A stretch of 64,000 nucleotides of DNA from a bacterium (lineage in GTDB: Bacteria; Oederibacteriota; JAAXVQ01; JAUVAV01), in assembly GCA_021108215.1 (NCBI GenBank), contig JAIORK010000028.1, positions 62,001-126,000 of the forward strand, written 5' to 3'. Shown piece by piece: positions 33,605 to 42,590 of this stretch (the stretch's first letter is position 1; every line of letters starts with the position of its first letter). Position numbers and translations under genes: made by a program. A model generated the notes under the pieces. That model was not told the DNA's origin. It did no database searches and was given only the letters and a program-made list of their open reading frames with translations.

Positions 33605-36397
33605 TTAAAATCCCAAATTAATTTCCAGTGTGCCGTGAAAGGATTCATCTTCAGCCACATAGGTCATACGCTGACTGATCCGGGCAGGTAAATACCAGAA
33701 CAATTCCGTATCCAGATGCACATTCAACCCGGCTGACACAACCGCTTTTTCTTCCCAGCGCGTCTGGGTGAGCTTGCCATCCCAGCCCGCGCCTTGCTCC
33801 ACGAAAAGCTCGGCCCACAAATCATGAAAAAACATCGGAAAGAGACCCGGCCCTTTATCCAGGTAAACAATCGGAAACCGGTAGTTCATCGACCATGTCA
33901 GGTTGGTCCCCAAATTAAACTGACCGCCATAATAGCCTTGCGGCGCAACCTCCATAAATGTTTTGGGAAAAAATCCCGCTTTGGTTGCAGCCCGGACGCC
34001 AAGGCCGATGGCATGATGCGCAATGGGACTGGGAATATAAAAATCAGCTTCTGCAAAACCGTACCTGCCGTCATAGGCTTTTTGCGGCATGGCGCTTTTA
34101 ATCATAGCGGTCAAAGAAAAACCCGCCGTAGGAAAAAGGTCCCATGCGCTTTTGCGCGTAGATTGAAAAGTCAGCGTACCGTTCATACCGGTATAGTCGT
34201 CCCCGGGATACGCGGCTGCATCTTCCGCGAATATATACATGGCATCATATCCGACCTGCGTTTGAATCCAGGTCGAGGTGATATCGGTTTGTGCCAGTAA
34301 AAAAGTCATGACAGCCGAGAGCAGCACCCCTTGCTGCACAGACCAATACACCGTCGTGTCTTCTCTGTCATGCGGTAATCCGTAACGCAGTCCGGGCCGA
34401 TGAAAACCATTGATTGCCACGACCGCAGGCCACCCTGAATAAGTATATGAAAAATTGCCATAAATCCGGTTGTTGTCCGGCTGATAAAGTATTTGACCGA
34501 TCCATTGCTGGTTTTCCAAAACATCCTGTTTGCCGGATATAATGCCCCAGATCAAACCCGCCTCATCCGCACTTACCATGGGCAGCCAGAGACTGGGCAG
34601 CAAATGGGGTAATGCTGAATAGGGTTTTCCTTTGGCAGGTGCTACATCAAAAACCGGATCATGCGCAGGACGCTTCTGCGGTTCAGCCAGTGCAACTTCC
34701 TGCCATGCTGCCGGATGAAAAGGCGCCAGCATGATCCGCTGCGTATTGCCGGGCCGGTATTCGGCAAACGCAATCAATTTCATATCCCAGGAAACCGCCG
34801 GATCAAATGCACCCAGATAAGCATCCGTGACTTTGAAAAGTTTTTTATCTTCCAGATGATACGCATAGATCTGATGCGTCCCGCTGCGATCGGAAACAAA
34901 CAGTACATATTGATTATCCGGTGACCAGACCGGGTCCCAGTCTGCTGCTTTGTCCCATCCACAGATGGATTGCCCGATATTTGTCTGTGGATCAATTAGG
35001 CAAATATCCTGCACACCATTGATGCGTATACTGACCGCCAGACGGTTGCCTTGCGGCGACCAGCTCGGCGAGGCGTAATGCGCACCGCGCGGACCGCGTA
35101 TTTTCTGTACAACCCCTGAGGTTTTATCCAAAATCGCAAGCTGATTAAGCTCGTCACCCTTGACGATACAGGCAATGGTGCCGTCGGGTGCCACCGCCGG
35201 TGACCAGCAGCGTTGATTTTTCGTCAAACGTGTTTCCCGGCCCTGCGCATCGACTTCGTACAGGTCCGCCAGATAGGCATCCTGGTAAATCATGTCCGGA
35301 TGCATTCGCGCCATCAAGACATGATCTTTTTGTACATCATATGCATAGCGGCCTTTACGTAAATTGGCAGACAGTCGCTGCTTGATCACCCTGTTGGTTC
35401 GCGGATCAATCTCAACAACTGCATCCGCCTGTTTGAGACTGTCCTGATAAACCAGCAGCGTGGCGCGTCGTGTCCAGCGCGGCTGCTCGTAAAAACCTGA
35501 TTCCGTTCCCATGACTTCAAGTGCATCCGGCATGGGCAAGCGGTGCTTGCCATAGTGCGCAGCATAGTCCTTGCGTTTTTCAGCTTGGACTTGCTTCCAA
35601 ATATTTCCCGGCCCGTATCCGGTTTGCCTGTGCCACACATAACCCAGACCAAAAAAAGGCCATGCACTTTGCTGCGATGCCAGCACATCCATGAGATTAT
35701 CTTTTTGGTATAGGGATTGCAGCTTGGTAATCATATCAAATCCCGGAATATAGACCCGGTCCGGAGGTAAAGAAAATTTCGGATAGACCCCGACCTGCCC
35801 CAGTGACCAGGGATGTTCGGACAAAAGATTGGCTGCCAGCTTCATATGCTGATAATTATTTTCACCACGCCCGCCGCGTGCCAGCGTAGTCTCGGCATAG
35901 ACTGCCACACCCTCCACCCACCAGCGCGGGGCTATATAGTTCATCCCAGCGACCTCGCCGAATAGTGTCGTGAGCATCGCTGAAAAACCATCATGACGCA
36001 TACCCTGACAGAGATGAGCATACTCATGAATAAAAAGCGATTCCAGCCAACTGGGATCATCCGGACCGAATGTTTTGTCATCCGGCGTAGTCAAATAAAA
36101 TTCCATCTTGCGAAAAATCGATTGAGCATAACCATTGGCAAAATCCATACGATTGTTCAAAACAATCGGTGTCTTGCCCGGCGGCGCATAGCCGAATAGT
36201 TTTTTAACTTTAGGATAATAGTTCTCGGAAATGACTGCAACCCGCCCGGCAGCGGCGGCATTTTCCTGCGGATATATAATAATGAAATGCTCAGTCTCGG
36301 TTGTCTGCCAGTCCTGACCCGGACTGCGCCGGGCTTGGACCGGCAATGTGATAAGCAAAACACAGAAAAGGCTGAATAAAATACGGATTGTTTTCAT
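33605..36397 (-). CDS. Secreted protein: HEXXH metallopeptidase domain, TolB-like propeller, C-terminal beta-barrel-like region
   Basis: 930 residues with a signal peptide (1-22, V-Q-A). Residues about 30-200 form a gluzincin-type peptidase domain: H-E-Y-A-H at 124-128 and a probable third ligand in W-W-V-E-G-V-A-V-Y (Glu161), as in the peptidase MA group. Residues about 300-560 carry TolB/WD40-like blades (S-P-S-W-S-P-Q-G-N-R-L-A-V, D-P-V-W-S-P-D-N-Q-Y-V-L-F-V-S-D-R-S-G-T). The remaining 330 residues alternate short amphipathic strands and glycines, ending in N-L-G-F with a terminal aromatic, like an outer-membrane barrel. It may expose or process surface proteins (inference). Confidence 0.75.
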   Translation of the reverse strand: MKTIRILFSLFCVLLITLPVQARRSPGQDWQTTETEHFIIIYPQENAAAAGRVAVISENYYPKVKKLFGYAPPGKTPIVLNNRMDFANGYAQSIFRKMEFYLTTPDDKTFGPDDPSWLESLFIHEYAHLCQGMRHDGFSAMLTTLFGEVAGMNYIAPRWWVEGVAVYAETTLARGGRGENNYQHMKLAANLLSEHPWSLGQVGVYPKFSLPPDRVYIPGFDMITKLQSLYQKDNLMDVLASQQSAWPFFGLGYVWHRQTGYGPGNIWKQVQAEKRKDYAAHYGKHRLPMPDALEVMGTESGFYEQPRWTRRATLLVYQDSLKQADAVVEIDPRTNRVIKQRLSANLRKGRYAYDVQKDHVLMARMHPDMIYQDAYLADLYEVDAQGRETRLTKNQRCWSPAVAPDGTIACIVKGDELNQLAILDKTSGVVQKIRGPRGAHYASPSWSPQGNRLAVSIRINGVQDICLIDPQTNIGQSICGWDKAADWDPVWSPDNQYVLFVSDRSGTHQIYAYHLEDKKLFKVTDAYLGAFDPAVSWDMKLIAFAEYRPGNTQRIMLAPFHPAAWQEVALAEPQKRPAHDPVFDVAPAKGKPYSALPHLLPSLWLPMVSADEAGLIWGIISGKQDVLENQQWIGQILYQPDNNRIYGNFSYTYSGWPAVVAINGFHRPGLRYGLPHDREDTTVYWSVQQGVLLSAVMTFLLAQTDITSTWIQTQVGYDAMYIFAEDAAAYPGDDYTGMNGTLTFQSTRKSAWDLFPTAGFSLTAMIKSAMPQKAYDGRYGFAEADFYIPSPIAHHAIGLGVRAATKAGFFPKTFMEVAPQGYYGGQFNLGTNLTWSMNYRFPIVYLDKGPGLFPMFFHDLWAELFVEQGAGWDGKLTQTRWEEKAVVSAGLNVHLDTELFWYLPARISQRMTYVAEDESFHGTLEINLGF

Positions 36398-36734
36398 GGA
36401 AAAAATATAGCATGAAAGGGTGAAGAAACAAAGGAATTGGAGAAATTTGAACAGTTAATCAGTTATTCGGACTACGTCCTGACCATAAATCTCTAAACGC
36501 TCACTCTGTCAAGCTAATCGCTCATAATAGTGAGCGATTAGTAAAAAGAAACGCTTATTTACAAAGGATATTTACTGTGAGTCTATATGAATATGTTTAA
36601 ATTATACAGGTTTTCCAGTGCCTGGCACCTGACTCCCGAGTACAACTTACAAGATGCACTCCACCCGCTAATTTTGAAATGACTAATTTCTATGATATAC
36701 TTTATCACTATTCGCATTAAACAAGGGGGTTCAA
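36398..36734. other. Divergent promoter region
   Basis: Separates the minus-strand metallopeptidase and the plus-strand C25 protease. Contains a perfect 11-bp inverted repeat (ctaatcgctca/tgagcgattag, 36514-36541, 6-nt loop), a candidate operator or terminator, and the promoter noted separately. Confidence 0.5.
36674..36701 (+). promoter_or_regulatory. Promoter of the C25 protease gene
   Basis: TTGAAA (36674-36679), 16-nt spacer, TATACT (36696-36701), giving a leader of about 27 nt before the GTG start. Confidence 0.65.
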
Positions 36735-39347
36735 GTGAAAACATCTGTGTTTTTCCCCAAACTGATTTTATCCCTTTTCTGGCTGGCTTTTTTACTAATG
36801 ACAAGTGATGTTGCTGCTGAAACCAAACAAGTTTCTTATATATCAAACATCATTAATTTTGAAACACCCACCTTAGATACTGCAAATTCATTTGATATGC
36901 AAACACTACAACCCATCACTTATCAGTTTAGCTCACCCCAAATCACAATTTCACCAAAAAGCGGTAATACGGAAATAAGCATAGCAGGTTTGGAAACCGC
37001 CGGTGAATTTAGCCAGCCCAGACTTCCCTTTAAAACAGCCAAAATACTGTTGCCGCCGCACATTGATTCTTTGGAAAAACTTAAAGTTGAAATAAGCGGT
37101 AATTTGGCACAGATGATTCCAATAGGCCCGCAAATTGAACCCGGTGCCAAAGCAGCCCCCCTGAGCGCAAAACAAAAAGACAGTCCTGTTTATGCTGCGT
37201 CCATTTATTCTTCAAGCGCGTCCTATCCCTCCACTATTTTCACATCAGCCAATTCATCTATTCAAAAAGCTTGTGGAATGAATATTCTTTTTCTGAAAAT
37301 TGTTCCGGTTGTTTATTATCCCCAATCCCATGCGATAAGCTATTATACAACTATTACTGTGACTGTATCCGTAGAAAAACCTGCTCCGGCCACAAGCGCA
37401 TCCCAAGGGAAAATATATTTCAGAAATAATAAAGATGATAATGAACGCATCAAAAAGCTAGTTGATAATCCGGCAGCGATTGATCAGTATCCGGACACGC
37501 CTTCGCAAGTGACCGCGGCAGCTCTTGCAGGACAGGAATATCATTTTGTGATTATTACCAACAATCAATTAAAACCCACTTTTCAGCAGCTAGCGGATCA
37601 AAGGAACGGTCAGAATCTAAAAACAACGATCTATACGGTAGAGGAAATTGCTCAAAATTATATTGATGACGGCCCGGCATTTTATGATGCTTGGGAAAGT
37701 TCCGCCGAAAAGACCCTGAGTGTTAAAATAAGAAATTTTATTAAGGATGCGTACAATACCTGGGGAACAAAATATATATTATTAGGCGGTGATACTCAAA
37801 TTATCCCCGCCTTCCGCGTAATGGGTTCTGTCCCGCCGGGGTTGGGAGCCACCTGGATTCCAACTGATATGTATTACGGAGGACTGGATGGAGACTGGCT
37901 CTATACGTATCCCTACCAGGCCATTGATCCGATTATGGAAGTCTATGTGGGTCGCGCCCCGGTGAATACCATTGCCGAAACAACCAATTTTATCGACAAA
38001 ATTTTTTCCTATAATAATACTTCCGGAGACATGCTCATGGCCGGCGAGTGGCTTAACCCGGGCTTTGCCGATGCAACCTTAAACAATATTGCCGCCAAAG
38101 TAACCGCAAATAATTCCAGCTATAGTACCGCCAGGCTTTATGATTGTGTCATTGGAAGTGCTTATTATTTATGGAATGTCAATGCATTGCTTAATGGTCT
38201 AAATACGATGAATTATGGTTGGGTGGATGGTATCAATTCAAACAAATATCATTTACTCTTTCATTTTGGACACTCCAATCCTTCTTATAACCTTAAAATG
38301 ACACCGGATGACATTAGTTTGCTTACTAACAGCCAGCCACATTTTTTATATTCATTGGGCTGTTTCGGTGCTTCTTTTGATGGATGGAGCCGGTATGGCG
38401 GAACGACTTCTGACGGTGATTGTATGGGCGAAAAATTTGTTTACGGGTCAAAAGGAGCTGTAGCTTATATTGGCAATTCCCGAGACGGACTTGGCAGCGG
38501 GCTCACTGCAGGCTACTCCTATGCTTTTGCAGATGCGGTAAAAGAAGAAGTTCCTTTGGGCGTGATTTTTCATGATTCCAGATCCGGTGTGTTGAGTGCA
38601 CACATGGGCGAATATGATTGGGGTTGGGCGGGATTGATCCTGAATTTATTAGGCGATCCTACGTTGGTTTTCGGTGCAGCGCAAACCATTGATCCAACAT
38701 ACATTCCAACCCCCCTGCCAACCTCCACCTTTACCAGCATACCTACAAATACCGCAACCCCGGTACCAACTGCAACCAGTACAGCCTCCCCGACGAGCAC
38801 GGCAACACCAACAACGGTTAACACGGCAACGCCAACAACGGTCAACACGGCAACGCCAACAACGGTCAACACGGCAACGCCAACAACTACGTTTACTCAA
38901 ATTCCAACGATAGCGTTAACTTCCACTCCTACTGTAACCGCCACAAATAGCGCCACACCATTGATTACCCGTACGGAGACCCCGATACCCATAATATCAC
39001 CCACGGCAACAGCGACAGTAACACAAACGCATGGCAGCACATTTACATTTACACCTACTGCTACAGCCAAAAGAGCAAGAATTAAAAAGAATGAAATCAT
39101 GCCTTATCCCAATCCAGCGAAAAACCGCATGGCTTTTATGCTTGATCTGGAAAACAATGCGGATGTCAAAATTGTAATATTTGATATGGCGGGAAACAAA
39201 ATTTCTGAAATAGCCGAATATAAAGCCCAGGGTAAAAACGTGGTGATTAACTGGAATTGCGCCCACGTTGCACCCGGCATTTATCTCGTAAAAACAGTGG
39301 TAAACGGAAAAGTATTGAAAACCAAAAAAATCGCGTTAATCAAATAA
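36735..39347 (+). CDS. Gingipain-like C25 cysteine protease with Thr/Pro linker and C-terminal sorting-like domain
   Basis: 870 residues; start is GTG at 36735 with GGGGG upstream. Signal peptide 1-28. A propeptide-like region (about 45-220) precedes the caspase-fold catalytic region of peptidase family C25 (about 265-645). The catalytic dyad can be placed at His513 (F-H-F-G-H-S) and Cys543 (S-L-G-C-F-G-A), a spacing close to that in gingipains. Then come a Thr/Pro/Ala linker (about 660-780), including an exact near-repeat of T-A-T-P-T-T-V-N, and a last domain (P-Y-P-N-P-A-K, W-N-C, G-I-Y-L-V-K) homologous to that of the beta-helix protein at 6835-9549. Likely a secreted surface protease that could mature other substrates. 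Confidence 0.88.
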   Translation: MKTSVFFPKLILSLFWLAFLLMTSDVAAETKQVSYISNIINFETPTLDTANSFDMQTLQPITYQFSSPQITISPKSGNTEISIAGLETAGEFSQPRLPFKTAKILLPPHIDSLEKLKVEISGNLAQMIPIGPQIEPGAKAAPLSAKQKDSPVYAASIYSSSASYPSTIFTSANSSIQKACGMNILFLKIVPVVYYPQSHAISYYTTITVTVSVEKPAPATSASQGKIYFRNNKDDNERIKKLVDNPAAIDQYPDTPSQVTAAALAGQEYHFVIITNNQLKPTFQQLADQRNGQNLKTTIYTVEEIAQNYIDDGPAFYDAWESSAEKTLSVKIRNFIKDAYNTWGTKYILLGGDTQIIPAFRVMGSVPPGLGATWIPTDMYYGGLDGDWLYTYPYQAIDPIMEVYVGRAPVNTIAETTNFIDKIFSYNNTSGDMLMAGEWLNPGFADATLNNIAAKVTANNSSYSTARLYDCVIGSAYYLWNVNALLNGLNTMNYGWVDGINSNKYHLLFHFGHSNPSYNLKMTPDDISLLTNSQPHFLYSLGCFGASFDGWSRYGGTTSDGDCMGEKFVYGSKGAVAYIGNSRDGLGSGLTAGYSYAFADAVKEEVPLGVIFHDSRSGVLSAHMGEYDWGWAGLILNLLGDPTLVFGAAQTIDPTYIPTPLPTSTFTSIPTNTATPVPTATSTASPTSTATPTTVNTATPTTVNTATPTTVNTATPTTTFTQIPTIALTSTPTVTATNSATPLITRTETPIPIISPTATATVTQTHGSTFTFTPTATAKRARIKKNEIMPYPNPAKNRMAFMLDLENNADVKIVIFDMAGNKISEIAEYKAQGKNVVINWNCAHVAPGIYLVKTVVNGKVLKTKKIALIK

Positions 39348-39597
39348 ATGGACCGGGAAACAAGGAAAAATTCCATGCGTGTTCTTGACTATAAACTCTG
39401 GGGATGGTTACTTATTTTTTTGTTGGCAATACCCGGCATAGGGACTACCCAAAAATGGGGAGGCAATGGGGGACGGAGTCTCTCAGTACAATATCCTTTC
39501 GGCTGTGGGACCGTTTCCTACCATGTCCCGATTCACGTCGCCAAGTATCGTATAGGTATCGTCTAGTCTATTGTATACTCCTTTCACCGGAAATTGC
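39348..39597. other. Gap after the C25 gene, with a small unassigned frame
   Basis: A plus-strand frame (39348-39566) starts at the base after the C25 stop and has a hydrophobic stretch (L-W-G-W-L-L-I-F-L-L-A-I-P-G), but it has no ribosome site of its own and no recognisable continuation. I regard it as a gene remnant at best. The left copy of a direct repeat around fic (39547-39576) also lies here. Confidence 0.3.
39547..39576 (+). repeat. Direct repeat left of the fic gene
   Basis: 30-bp sequence (core ggtatcgtctagtctattgt) matching 40577-40606 at 26 of 30 positions, in the same orientation, about 1 kb apart and bracketing the fic gene. Confidence 0.7.
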
Positions 39598-40515
39598 CTA
39601 TCCGATCAATGCGTACCCCGCTAATATGCCGTCGCATATGAAGTCTTCCAACCGACTGTAATCCTCTTTCAATTGCGGCTGATTCAAATACATAATGTAA
39701 TAGTGCCGGTCCGCCTGTGCAATGACGGCAGGCGCGATATTTTTCTGCAACAGCATGGCCCACAACAACAAACGCCCCACCCGTCCGTTGCCATCGGAGA
39801 AAGGATGGATCTGTTCAAAGCGGCTGTGGATGCGTACCGTGAAACCAATGCTATCCTTATCCCCTGCGCGGATTGTTTTCAATAATTCCGGCATCAATAC
39901 ATTAAGTTTCAAATAATTCGCTGTCGGCACATGGGAACCAACAATCCGCACCGCATGCCTGCGATATAGCCCGGCATCGTCCTTGATACCATTCATCAAT
40001 TTTGCATGGAGTTTGAGCACAAAATTTTCCGTGATCGGCTTCCCAGCGAAAATATGCTGTATCATCAAAGAGAATGCTGCCTGATGGTTTTTGACTTCCA
40101 TGTGTTCAATCAGGGATTTATCCGCCAGTGCGGCGTTTTGAAATAGAATCGCAGCGGTTTCAGGCTCCGTCAACGTACTCCCCTCAATGCGGTTGGTATT
40201 ATAGGTGAGCGATAAAAGAAATTGGTCGTACAGATCTTTGCGGGTATTGAACAGCGTCACCAGTTTCGGATACTGCTTGCAGGTGTGCAGTATCGCGCGC
40301 TTTTTCCCCTCCAGCTGCGTTTCCGGGATAACATTTTTCCCCGTAAACTGCTGGTATAGTGCTTGTATGCGCTGTTGAGCAGCTTGACGCGGCTCAGACT
40401 TGCCGTTGATCCAGCTATTCAGCGTCGGGAATGAGACCTCCAACTCAGCGGCGAGTTTCTCCTGCGTCTTGCCCGACACCTTTGCAATCAGGGATAATTG
40501 TTCCTTTATAGTCAT
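39598..40515 (-). CDS. Fic domain protein with N-terminal XRE-type helix-turn-helix
   Basis: 305 residues. Residues 1-45 form a helix-turn-helix (T-Q-E-K-L-A-A-E-L-E-V-S-F-P-T-L-N-S-W). The Fic core carries the catalytic loop H-P-F-S-D-G-N-G-R-V-G-R (His237), which in the family transfers AMP from ATP to target hydroxyls. An inhibitory helix motif (T-N-R-I-E-G, residues 107-112, matching [S/T]xxx[E/D][G/N]) lies before the Fic fold, so it belongs to the class self-inhibited from the N-terminal side. The HTH suggests DNA binding or autoregulation. Flanked by 30-bp direct repeats, which hints at a mobile cassette. Confidence 0.92.
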   Translation of the reverse strand: MTIKEQLSLIAKVSGKTQEKLAAELEVSFPTLNSWINGKSEPRQAAQQRIQALYQQFTGKNVIPETQLEGKKRAILHTCKQYPKLVTLFNTRKDLYDQFLLSLTYNTNRIEGSTLTEPETAAILFQNAALADKSLIEHMEVKNHQAAFSLMIQHIFAGKPITENFVLKLHAKLMNGIKDDAGLYRRHAVRIVGSHVPTANYLKLNVLMPELLKTIRAGDKDSIGFTVRIHSRFEQIHPFSDGNGRVGRLLLWAMLLQKNIAPAVIAQADRHYYIMYLNQPQLKEDYSRLEDFICDGILAGYALIG

Positions 40516-40576
40516 AATCCAAATGTAACAAACTTTATAAAGTTTGTCAATATTCCCGTTTATTTATAAAGTTTAG

Positions 40577-40606
40577 ATTGTATCGGTATCGTCGAGTCTG
40601 TTGTAT
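40577..40606 (+). repeat. Direct repeat right of the fic gene
   Basis: Second copy of the 30-bp repeat (core ggtatcgtcgagtctgttgt); see 39547-39576. Confidence 0.7.
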
Positions 40607-40629
40607 CATTTCCCGCGCTTGGTACTTGG

Positions 40630-40672
40630 TTTCCTAACTTGAGGTCACAGACTGTGACTTCAAGTTAGGAAA
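40630..40672. repeat. Strong 20-bp hairpin upstream of the damaged HigBA locus
   Basis: Arms tttcctaacttgaggtcaca (40630-40649) and tgtgacttcaagttaggaaa (40653-40672) pair at 19 of 20 positions around a 3-nt loop. No U-tract follows. Placed between the fic and higBA promoters, so it could be an operator or insulator. Confidence 0.75.
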
Positions 40673-40755
40673 CTTCGTGGTGAGGAATACTCTGAAATGT
40701 AACTATTTTCTATTTATCACTTGCACACTATCCGTTAAACCGATATACTCAATGT

Positions 40756-41049
40756 ATGCTTTTACATATTCGAGACAAAACAACCGAAGATATTTTCAAT
40801 GGTCTCAATACCAAAGCTGCGCGGAAAACTCCTCACTCGGTTTGAAATATCGCACAAAGAAAGCTCGATATGATTCATTCAGCGGCTGAGCTACTGGATT
40901 TAAGATATCCACCCGGAAACCGACTTGAAGCGCTAAAAGGTAAATTATCGGGATTTCACAGCATCAGAATAAATGATCAATATCGTATCATTTTTAAATT
41001 TACAAGTGGCAATGCTTCCGAAGTCGGCATTGCAGACTATCACAAATGA
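40756..41049 (+). pseudogene. higB: HigB toxin gene interrupted by an in-frame TGA
   Basis: Read through one stop, the frame encodes a full-length HigB of about 97 residues: M-L-L-H-I-R-D-K-T-T-E-D-I-F-N-G at the start, P-P-G-N-R-L-E-A-L-K-G in the middle and S-I-R-I-N-D-Q-Y-R-I-I-F then I-A-D-Y-H at the end, the hallmarks of this RelE-family mRNA nuclease. Codon 30 (40843-40845) is TGA. Other genes here use TGA as an ordinary stop, so this is most simply a nonsense mutation. A downstream ATG at 40870 could reinitiate and give a 59-residue fragment missing the first helix. The partner antitoxin is intact. Confidence 0.8.
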
Positions 41050-41059
41050 GGTGACAAAC

Positions 41060-41335
41060 ATGCTTCCTACACATAGACAACCAACACATCCGGGAAAAAT
41101 TCTTTTAGAAGAATTTCTCAAACCCATGGAGATTTCTCAGGTCGCATTTGCTAAAAGCATTGGCGTGCCCATACAGAGGGTCAATACATTAATCAATGGC
41201 AAGCGTGGCATCAGTGCCGAGACTGCGGTACTTCTGGCAGCGCAACTTAAAACAACCGCCGAATTCTGGATGAACCTCCAGACAGCCTATGATCTGTATT
41301 CCGCTATGAAAAAATTGAATAAACTGGCGGCGTGA
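41060..41335 (+). CDS. higA: HigA antitoxin
   Basis: 91 residues from the ATG at 41060 with GAGGTG 6 nt upstream, only 10 bp past the higB stop. Begins P-T-H-R-Q-P-T-H-P-G-K-I-L-L-E-E-F-L-K-P as HigA/VapI proteins do, followed by an XRE helix-turn-helix (Q-V-A-F-A-K-S-I-G-V-P-I-Q-R-V-N-T-L-I-N-G-K-R) and E-F-W-M-N-L-Q-T-A-Y-D-L. It should repress its own operon. Retention of the antitoxin after loss of the toxin is the expected order of decay. Confidence 0.92.
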   Translation: MLPTHRQPTHPGKILLEEFLKPMEISQVAFAKSIGVPIQRVNTLINGKRGISAETAVLLAAQLKTTAEFWMNLQTAYDLYSAMKKLNKLAA

Positions 41336-41372
41336 TGATGAGCTCATCCCCAAAAGCAGACGATCTAAAACC

Positions 41373-42569
41373 CTATCCATCTTCTCGCAGCTCCCATTTA
41401 ATCACAAAATTTTCTATAGGAATAAATTCCACTTTACAGGATTGATAGTAAATCTGATCGGATAAATTATTATTCACAACAAAAGCTTTTTCTGTTTCCG
41501 GATAGCGATCTAAAAACCGCTTCAATCCTTTTGGTAACTCCGGCAGGTGACAATTACTTTTCACTTCAATCGGATAGGGTTTGCGGTTTTTCAGTAAAAT
41601 AAAATCCACCTCATCCCCGGTTTTGGTCCTCCAAAACTTTATTTCCATATTGGGAGAAAGTATACTCTGCAATTTTAAAAAAACCAGACTTTCCATCAAA
41701 ACACCCTTATCCGCCCTTCCCCTCATGCTTGAAAAATCTTTTAAAATAGCATTTCTAATTCCCAGATCATATAAATAGGTTTTACAGGACTTTTTCAACT
41801 CATTTCCAAGATTGCGAGAAAAACTATATATCCTGAAATTAACATATGTCCCTTCCAGAATATCCAAATACCGGTTTATTGCTTTCGAACTCATATTCAC
41901 CTGATTGGCAAGGGAATGAACGGAAATCACCGAACCTTGATTTTCCGCCAATAAATATAACAAATGATTGAAAACCCGGATATTCTCTTCCTTAACCAAA
42001 GATTTAACATCTTTGAGAATATAACTGCTTAACAGCTCAACCAACAACTGCTGTTTCCGCTCCTCCGTCTCTATATGCGTCAACCCTGGCAACCCGCCAT
42101 AAACCAAATAATCATCCAATACCGTTCGAGACCGGCTGGCGTGAATTTCTGAAAATTGTAGCGGGAAAATATGAAAAAGCAATCGTCGCCCGGCAAGGCT
42201 TTCACGAAGATGTTTATGAATTTCAAGCGATGAAGACCCTGAACAAAATATTTTTACATGTTGGTCAGAGTCATAAATGGCTTTGAATAGTTTGGATGCA
42301 TTTTCCAGATAGTGAAATTCATCGATAAATAGTATGGAGCCCGAACGCGTTAATTTTTCAATAATGAGTTGATCGGATGTGTTAAATTCTGCCAGCACTT
42401 GCGGTTGCTCAAGATCATAGAAATGCGTTTGAGAGCCATGACTTTTGGCATATTTTTGAAGTTGCTTGAGAAGGGTTGTTTTGCCTACCTGTCTCGGACC
42501 TAAAAGAATATTAATTTCCGGTCGCTTGATTTCTTCCAGTAATTTATTGAAAATTAAGCGTTTTATCAT
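41373..42569 (-). CDS. P-loop ATPase with C-terminal DUF4143 domain
   Basis: 398 residues from the ATG at 42569; a TTG at 42590 is a weaker alternative. Walker A is L-L-G-P-R-Q-V-G-K-T-T-L-L, Walker B S-I-L-F-I-D-E-F-H-Y, and the sensor region is I-F-C-S-G-S-S-S. A winged-helix-like middle (S-V-H-S-L-A-N-Q-V-N-M-S-S-K-A-I-N-R-Y) leads to a DUF4143 end with a restriction-nuclease-like core (F-W-R-T-K-T-G-D-E-V-D-F-I then I-E-V-K-S). The family (AAA_14/DUF4143) is widespread in accessory regions. Its role is unsettled; a DNA-acting or defence role is plausible from the E-V-K nuclease-like motif. Located beside toxin-antitoxin genes. Confidence 0.85.
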   Translation of the reverse strand: MIKRLIFNKLLEEIKRPEINILLGPRQVGKTTLLKQLQKYAKSHGSQTHFYDLEQPQVLAEFNTSDQLIIEKLTRSGSILFIDEFHYLENASKLFKAIYDSDQHVKIFCSGSSSLEIHKHLRESLAGRRLLFHIFPLQFSEIHASRSRTVLDDYLVYGGLPGLTHIETEERKQQLLVELLSSYILKDVKSLVKEENIRVFNHLLYLLAENQGSVISVHSLANQVNMSSKAINRYLDILEGTYVNFRIYSFSRNLGNELKKSCKTYLYDLGIRNAILKDFSSMRGRADKGVLMESLVFLKLQSILSPNMEIKFWRTKTGDEVDFILLKNRKPYPIEVKSNCHLPELPKGLKRFLDRYPETEKAFVVNNNLSDQIYYQSCKVEFIPIENFVIKWELREDG

Positions 42570-42590
42570 GATATGACTATTTTTACCCAA

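Noticed and set aside
38570-38900. Val-rich and Cys/Arg-rich minus-strand frames
   Set aside because: Shadows of the Thr/Pro linker of the C25 protease.
40843-40845. TGA recoded as an amino acid
   Set aside because: Many neighbouring genes end in TGA, including functional overlaps such as cdsA/dxr, so a nonsense mutation is simpler.
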